This document shows, piece by piece, positions 58,586 through 64,000 of a DNA stretch of 64,000 bases (positions are counted from its first letter, which is position 1; the number at the start of each line of letters is the position of its first letter). Where the stretch lies: NCBI GenBank assembly GCA_964017065.1, contig OZ024789.1, forward strand, positions 3,909,971 to 3,973,970. Direction: 5' to 3'. Made by a program: the position numbers and the translations under genes. The notes beneath the pieces are model-generated. The model was not told the DNA's origin. It saw only the letters and a list, made by a program, of their open reading frames with translations, and ran no database searches. Source of the DNA: Haliclona indistincta (lineage: Eukaryota > Porifera > Demospongiae > Haplosclerida > Chalinidae).

Positions 58586-59716
58586 AGAAAATGACATGTA
58601 CACAGCGGGTAACGAGTGTGAGTAGACTGTACCTCTGCCAGGGCAAGAGCTGTGAATGGAGTCTCTTCGGATGGTTTGACTACTGCAGTGCAGCCCACTG
58701 CAAGAGCTGGCGCTACTTTACGAGTTATCATTGCAATCGGGAAATTCCACTGTAGAGTAGAAAACATACTGACAACAAAAACCACGCCCTACACTTCTCA
58801 GCATTGCTAAAACATGCAAAACAACATCTGAACCATCTAATGTTAAGCAATAGATCACACAAAAAGGTATTGATAAAAATTGCTATTGGTAAAAATTTTG
58901 CTATTGGTAAAAATTTGCTATTGGTAAAAATTTGCTATTGATAAAATTTTGCTATTGGTAAAATTTTGCTATTTTCAATTTTGAGACCTGCAATCAGCCT
59001 GGATTAGCAAAGGTACAATGATGTGCTATTCATCACTAACTGGAGTGATCATGGCCGCTACTCCAACTGGTTGTTTTATGACCAGCAGTCTCCTGTCAAC
59101 AGCTGGGCTGGGTATAATATCACCATAGACCCTTTTACCCTCCTCTGCAAACCACTCCACAAACGATGCCCCGTAAGCTACCTCTCCTATTGACTCAGAC
59201 AACGGCTTCCCCTACAAAGACAGCACAGCAACATCACACACTGAAGAACCCAGGTTACCTGTTCAAGAGTAATAATCTTAGCTAGGTCTTGCTGGTTTTC
59301 CATTATCAATTGATACCATCGTTGCAAGGTCTTGCTACGCTCCTAAAAAGACAGTACACAAGCTCGGTCTGGTCGCATGAATAGTTCACTCGTGCACCTT
59401 AGCTGGTAGACGTGCCCATTGTTTCTGTGAACTATAAGCTGCTTCAATTGCCTCTTTTGTCTCCTCTGCTCCAAGATCTGGAGCCTGCAGAGAGGAACAG
59501 TAATAGCAGTATTATAGTTGGAGCTAGGAAGTGAGAGGTATATCCTTGCACCTCAGCAATTAGACCTCCATTGGACGGGTTTGTAACTGAAAACACTTTT
59601 CCTCCATTTGCTGCGACTCTCCTTCCTCCTATCCAAGCTCTGTTAGTTAGTAGCGAGCTCCTAGCTACCTCAGGGACACCGCGACCTAAGAAGTCGAGAG
59701 CTGGACGAGCAGCCAT
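56386..59716 (-). CDS. ALDH5A1: Succinate-semialdehyde dehydrogenase-like ALDH, copy 2
   Basis: Paralogue of 41218-46588 with the same exon plan. In order: [21 protein letters not shown] and [11 protein letters not shown] (59716-59555), two small exons near 59485-59400 and 59342-59260, [21 protein letters not shown] region (59212-59038), [19 protein letters not shown] (58750-58634), [16 protein letters not shown] (58398-58250), [12 protein letters not shown] (58202-58062), [11 protein letters not shown] with catalytic Cys (58006-57852), [17 protein letters not shown] and [13 protein letters not shown] (57522-57350), [17 protein letters not shown] (57296-57235), and last exon [22 protein letters not shown] to 56386. 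Catalytic Glu (LELGG) and Cys are kept, so it is probably active. Tracts of GA in the introns match those of copy 1. An upstream Met at 59809 is less likely as start. Confidence 0.88.
56711..56900. mobile_element. 190-bp MITE, TACCGTATAGC family
   Basis: Perfect terminal pair TACCGTATAGCCGG and CCGGCTATACGGTA. The inner arms pair TTTTCG-type blocks. Same terminal family as 35608-35802. Lies in the last intron of ALDH copy 2. Confidence 0.85.
57564..57752 (-). repeat. (GA)n/(GGGA)n tract = pyrimidine 3' splice tract, ALDH copy 2
   Basis: On the sense strand CT/CCCT-rich; it ends about 40 bp before the acceptor of the exon beginning GTGTCTCATCATG. Confidence 0.9.
58399..58580 (-). repeat. (GA)n tract = (CT)n 3' splice tract, ALDH copy 2
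   Basis: Ends one base from the acceptor before TTATCTCACAGAGCTGG, exactly as in copy 1 (44213-44456). Confidence 0.95.
58865..58975. repeat. Tandem repeat of about 17-bp unit
   Basis: About six imperfect units of TGCTATTGGTAAAAATT in an ALDH copy 2 intron. Confidence 0.9.
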
Positions 59717-59912
59717 GCTTGGAGAGGTGTGGTCAAGAATGACACGCCCATAAAACGTGCAAGAAATGGAGAGAAGCTTACCATTGACGATCAGTACATG
59801 TAGGTCCACAGACTGACTCTATACTCCTAAATGCTAAAGGTAATGCTGTCTCAGTTCTAGCTAGTCCACAATGCAGTATTGTCACCTGTATCATCTAGCA
59901 GCATAATTATAT

Positions 59913-60080
59913 AGTGGAACCTCTCTAAGGCGGACACCATTGGGACCAACAAAAATCGTCCATTATAGAGAGGGTGTCCTCTGGTCAGGAGTTTATTATA
60001 CATTATGTGGGTTATATGTGTGATTCAGTAAGTGTCCATTATAGAGAGATGAGGGGTGTCCTCTAAGAGGGGTTCCACTG
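59913..60080. mobile_element. 168-bp MITE (pogo/Tigger-like termini)
   Basis: Inverted termini AGTGGAACCTCTCTAAGG and CTCTAAGAGGGGTTCCACT, with internal GTCCATTATAGAGAG repeats and TA-rich flanks. Non-coding. The CAGTGGAACC end recalls pogo-type elements, but this is tentative. Confidence 0.7.
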
Positions 60081-60084
60081 TTAC

Positions 60085-60804
60085 GTAGAAATTTTCATGT
60101 AGGAGTATCTGCCATTATGTTAACCTGACCAGTGGAGTGGACAGAGTTGAAGTAGTGACCATATCAAGACAATTGAGACCTGATTCCTAGCTAATTTGTG
60201 ACATAGTTATAATTACATCATGCATGGGTCATCTATTGTATTGACTCGTTCCATTAACTGTGATATGTACCGAGGCAATACCTTATTATCATTAATTATG
60301 ATTAATTTTTGTACAAGAAAATTTATTTTGCATGCTCATTTTGGTTCATTGCATGCTGATTGCATGTGTTTTAAAGTTCTACTAAGCTCCAAAATTAGTA
60401 GCTGCCATTGTGGTATTTAGATTTGATTGGACTATGTACATCATTTTGAGTAATGTCATCCTCTCTCTATTTTCTACAAGAATGGCTGGTCTAGAATCCA
60501 GTAGAGACAGCTATGGAGGCACTGTTTCCTTGACTTTCCATAAAAGCGATATCTGCATTGACACACTGAATCTGAATGCATGCTTTAGTCCCTTGGAACC
60601 ACTTGTATTTTCGCCAGAAAATTAATAATTCTTGCGTGTTTCGTCAGCACTCATTTATTTATCCTTTTGTTATAATTTTTTCAGGCAAGTACAATCAACA
60701 ATATCAATGCATTACGTGTACTGATTGAATAACTAACTACATGTATTGCAATATGTAAACACTCTGGGAAATGTTAATTGTTCAAGTTCACATAATCTCA
60801 TCTA
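60085..60804. other. Gene-free stretch
   Basis: Flank between the MITE and the decarboxylase gene; nothing identified. Confidence 0.4.
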
Positions 60805-62139
60805 TTACTCGGCAGCTGTAGTGCTACTGTGAACAGTAGCTATTTTTGCATTCACGTGTATAGGTTTCGAGGAGAGACCTGGAGTTCTGCGATGTAGATG
60901 GAACTCTATGTTCACACCAGGACGAAAGATTAGGCAATGAGTGGAGCCTCCGAAATGGAACATTCCAATCTCCTGGCCCTTCCTTACTCTCTGTCCATCG
61001 TAAACAGTCATCTCACAGGAGGAGATCTCAACCATTCCGACAGCCATGAAGCACATCAGCCCAATATCAGGATTATCGGCCTCGATGAATATCAAGGCTC
61101 TTGTAGCAACTTCAGTGATGAACCCCTGAGATTCATTTTGTCCTGTTTCATCAAAGCCCTCTGTCTGAGTCTCCGAATAGTAGGTTCCGGGCACAACGTA
61201 GGACTTGACAATCGTGCCATTGACTGGGCTGTGCCATCGATGGTACAGCAGTGCACTGAGGAAGGCCTGGTATACTGTACCGCCTACAAATTGTTCCGCA
61301 AGTGGATCATTTGCAAGCATGAATGTGATGGAGTAGTTTTGTGACTTAATCCAGAATCGTGACCGGCGTTTGACATTGCGTTCAATCTTGTAGGGACCTG
61401 ATTCGCATGCATTACAAATCACTGAATCGTCATCAGGAGAAGCTATTGGTCGTACTCCATCGCGCAATTCTCTCGTGAAAAAATCATCCCATGATTTGAA
61501 TCCCCAGTATGGCTCTGAAGGTTGGCATATGTATAGGCTCTGAAAATCAGGCATCTCAGACATAGCATCAGCTCCTAACCAACCGGTCTGTGGATCAGTG
61601 GTCAAAACGTAGCAAGATTCTTCTGATTTCAGGTATAGAGCCCAGGAATTCAGCATGTTCTTAAAGTGCACGTTGACTTTGTCGTTCAAAAAGGCCGCGT
61701 AACCGCCGACAGTTCCCATTGGCCAGCAAAGAATAGCAGTGATGGGTGTTCCAACCATTCCCGTTTTGTTGAATTCTGGAGCCTTTGTCATAATTCGGCT
61801 GAAAAGGCGCAGCATCTGGCGGTAATTTCTAACCTGACGTTTCCCGTCAGGACTGTGGCTGTACGGAACTTGCGTGAACATTTGGTGAAAAAACATGTTG
61901 ACTTCGGAATCGTTTTCGATCAAAGTCTTCAAGTCTTGGACTGCGGGATGCAGTGCTGGTATTTCACGTCCTGCCGCTTCGTGCTCTGCGTCGATCTCAT
62001 CGATACCGTCAATCTGGTCGCTACCGTCCACCTCTTCGATAAGTTTGTCTACCCAACTATCCACTGCAGCTTGGTCAGACGGTAGCCATTGACCCACGCG
62101 AAAGGGTAGTACTGGCTGTGGAGTGGATCGAGAAGACAT
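60805..62139 (-). CDS. Phosphatidylserine decarboxylase-like enzyme, PsiD-type
   Basis: 444-residue intronless frame from MSSRSTPQPVLPFRVG. N-terminal about 200 residues match the extra helical domain found before the catalytic domain in PsiD-like proteins (LIENDSEVNMFFHQMFTQVP, NYRQMLRLFSRIMTKAPEFN). The catalytic part shows FKSWDDFFTRELRDGVRPI, YHRWHSPVNGTI with the conserved His, and FHFGGSTHCLIF, where the Gly-Ser of GGST is the predicted self-cleavage site that makes the pyruvoyl cofactor. Members decarboxylate phosphatidylserine or aromatic amino acids; the substrate here cannot be read. It differs from standard mitochondrial PSD in lacking a presequence and membrane helix. Absence of introns, unlike most neighbours, is compatible with acquisition from a microbe or a retrocopy; animal relatives may exist. 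Confidence 0.88.
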   Translation of the reverse strand: MSSRSTPQPVLPFRVGQWLPSDQAAVDSWVDKLIEEVDGSDQIDGIDEIDAEHEAAGREIPALHPAVQDLKTLIENDSEVNMFFHQMFTQVPYSHSPDGKRQVRNYRQMLRLFSRIMTKAPEFNKTGMVGTPITAILCWPMGTVGGYAAFLNDKVNVHFKNMLNSWALYLKSEESCYVLTTDPQTGWLGADAMSEMPDFQSLYICQPSEPYWGFKSWDDFFTRELRDGVRPIASPDDDSVICNACESGPYKIERNVKRRSRFWIKSQNYSITFMLANDPLAEQFVGGTVYQAFLSALLYHRWHSPVNGTIVKSYVVPGTYYSETQTEGFDETGQNESQGFITEVATRALIFIEADNPDIGLMCFMAVGMVEISSCEMTVYDGQRVRKGQEIGMFHFGGSTHCLIFRPGVNIEFHLHRRTPGLSSKPIHVNAKIATVHSSTTAAE

Positions 62140-62344
62140 TGCTCAGTATTATTGACCGCCGCGGCGTGGAACTGGATAAGTCTGTTGCGCTGATGCATAA
62201 TGGCGACATAAATGAAGGCTTTTATAGGCCCTGCCGGATAAAACCGGAAAGAACATATTATCCGCGCCCAACGACCAATCAGATTCAGTTGCCTACGAAT
62301 GAAATGCTTGCGCACGTGACTCTAGTCACGTCCGCTGCGCTATA

Positions 62345-63414
62345 ACGTATAACTGCAAGCGCGCTTGCATACGGCTCCCGTCGCTGTAGTTATAATGGCC
62401 TACAATAGCGCACATCACGATGTGCAAATTTAGTGTTGTAACTCTGACTTCATGAAGTTTGCAACACTGACTGACGACTCAGTGCATTCTTATCCATGTT
62501 AGTTTTAGTTCACTACAGCCTCATCTCATGTGATTATGATTCAGCCGGCCATCACGACTAGCATAGTAAATAGGATAGGGGAGCTGTGATAAAAGCAGTG
62601 ATAATGGAGTTTTGGTTGAATCAGGTGCCCCTGCAGGGCCTTCACCCGACAAGACAGGTTTTACTATTTACTGATAGCAAAACCAGTTAGAACATATCAG
62701 TTGTGCTGGTGCATAGTATAGAACAGGATAAGTAGTGGAGTAGAAACACTTGTAGATTTCTAGAGTATGATAATAATAATTATACGGTATCTGTATTCAT
62801 TCAATTGATGATTAAGAGCATTAATGAATATGTTTTCACTTATATTTTAATCATGGAATGTACAAAGTGAATTAAAATTATTAGATCAGGTGGTAGGTTC
62901 CTGCATACCCGTGCCATAGTAAATTACCTCCTAATATAATATAGTTACAGGCTTCACACTTGGTATACATTATTAACTAGTTAAAGCACAGTTGCTATAA
63001 TGCAAGTTAGTCACTTCTATGATGCCAGCTAGAACATTTGACTATATATTGCATACACCATAATGCTAATAATTTCAACTCGAGAGAGATACGTACAGCA
63101 CTTTTCATTTTTATTGGCTACTGAACTGTAGTGACTATAGTGGAGTCATACTCTACCATAATTTTACTCATAGAGCATAGATACATTTGATTATAGAATT
63201 TCCATAATTCCATCGTTTCAATTTGTATGAATTTTCTTTTCATTTTTCTTTCATTGGGGCGAGCCTGAGCGAGCCCCACATTGATTGGCACAATGGCCCA
63301 CGCGGCGGGGAATGAATCTATCTGTCACGGGGTAGCGTTTGTCCTTCTCAATGTTCCCGAGAACTAGGAAACGCCCTTTTTAGCACGTGCGCACATTATA
63401 ATCGACGCCTTGGT
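62345..63414. other. Gene-free stretch
   Basis: Upstream flank of the decarboxylase gene and unidentified AT-rich sequence. No gene seen. Confidence 0.45.
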
Positions 63415-63429
63415 TTGATTTGCCTGGCA

Positions 63430-63618
63430 ATGTTGCAGACGACTCAGGGACGTCAAGTTGACAACAACAGAGACCTGAAAAGCAACAACTTTTACACGAC
63501 AAGGCCGCTACTAGAAAGCGACGACGAGTGGCAGAGTCAACCGATCAACGTGAAAGACGAATGGAGCGACAAAGGACGTCGACGCCGGCGGAAAGCAGTA
63601 GCTGCAACAGAGCGATGA
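63430..63618 (+). CDS. Possible small protein or first exon, unrecognised
   Basis: 62 codons from MLQTTQGRQVDNN, with an acidic middle (LLESDDEWQ) and a basic cluster (KGRRRRRKAVAATER) that could be a nuclear localisation signal. The sequence upstream is GC-rich compared with its surroundings (63250-63370), as at a promoter. It could be the first exon of a gene running off the window. No homologue recognised. Confidence 0.3.
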   Translation: MLQTTQGRQVDNNRDLKSNNFYTTRPLLESDDEWQSQPINVKDEWSDKGRRRRRKAVAATER

Positions 63619-64000
63619 GGCTACCGTGGCAAAAGAAGCAAGTGCGTGCGCGTGAAGTTATATCTGTAGAGATCGAGCGACGAGCACAGGGAGGGTAGAC
63701 TCAAGAGAACGAGAGAACAAGATTGATATGTTCGGTCTCTAGAGAGTGAGGGGCAAAGGAACAGTACAGTAGACTGGGAGAATGAGAGAACATCAGCGAG
63801 AAGTTAGGTCTGTAGAGAGCAGACTACACATGGGCATGGCAAGAGCCGCTGACCATGAGCCATTCTACACACAGTCAGCTCTAAACAGTATACGTAAATT
63901 CCATGCAAAGATGGCTTTCTAATATTCATGTTCACATTCTAGACAAAAAATATATTATAAACTATAATTAGGTATGTGCCTATATTCACTAGGCTTCATC

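Noticed and set aside
60937..61344. Plus-strand frames across the decarboxylase (also 61666-62085)
   Set aside because: They run antisense to a strongly conserved coding sequence.
60805..62139. Bacterial contamination as origin of the decarboxylase gene
   Set aside because: It is flanked by animal-type genes and MITE-bearing sequence with no visible junction; transfer or loss of introns is more likely than contamination.

Overview
This window looks like compact nuclear DNA of an early-branching animal, most likely a sponge. The evidence is short introns with GT-AG boundaries, animal gene families (mitochondrial phosphate carrier, renin-binding-protein/GlcNAc 2-epimerase, succinate-semialdehyde dehydrogenase, Ig-domain receptor, Kelch-kinase), intergenic gaps of 70-550 bp, and many local duplicates and small transposon relics. 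The sponge assignment is inference; no single marker proves it. There is no bacterial operon structure, CRISPR array or rRNA.

Layout. 1-8.6 kb is a decayed duplicate block: a peptide-transporter relic, three tandem copies of an unrecognised protein family (family A), a truncated copy of an IRE1-like kinase/RNase, and a lone last exon of the phosphate carrier. 9.8-12.2 kb is an Ig-domain membrane protein. 12.4-18.3 kb holds one intact POT/SLC15-like transporter, one frameshifted copy and two relics. 19.6-20.3 kb is a RecQ-like helicase relic split by a 459-bp foldback element. 21.2-24.8 kb is a Kelch / coiled-coil / protein-kinase gene. 25.8-36.1 kb is the fuller version of the first block: transporter relic, two family A genes, an intact LRR-transmembrane-kinase-KEN RNase receptor, and the complete phosphate carrier. 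36.2-41.1 kb carries RENBP and a histidine phosphatase, head to head. 41.2-59.7 kb has two ALDH5A1-like genes enclosing a multicopper oxidase pseudogene, an intact membrane-anchored multicopper oxidase and an intronless multi-pass membrane protein. 60.8-62.1 kb is an intronless PsiD-like phosphatidylserine decarboxylase.

Main points for a second look. (1) The gene at 30201-32429 encodes a signal peptide, LRR/LRRCT ectodomain, one membrane span, and an IRE1-type kinase plus KEN RNase. The IRE1 lumenal sensor is replaced by an LRR receptor ectodomain. (2) Aligning duplicated segments shows that nearly all 4-bp length differences can be read as insertion of a self-complementary tetranucleotide (TGCA, ACGT/GTAC, AGCT, TTAA, ATAT). 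These have frameshifted several copies. (3) Very long (CT)n tracts sit on the sense strand directly at 3' splice sites in three gene families. (4) Two different palindromic elements (44 bp and 459 bp) each show a 9-bp flanking duplication.

Exon boundaries were chosen by eye from GT/AG sites, reading phase and family similarity. They are good to within a few bases where phases agree.
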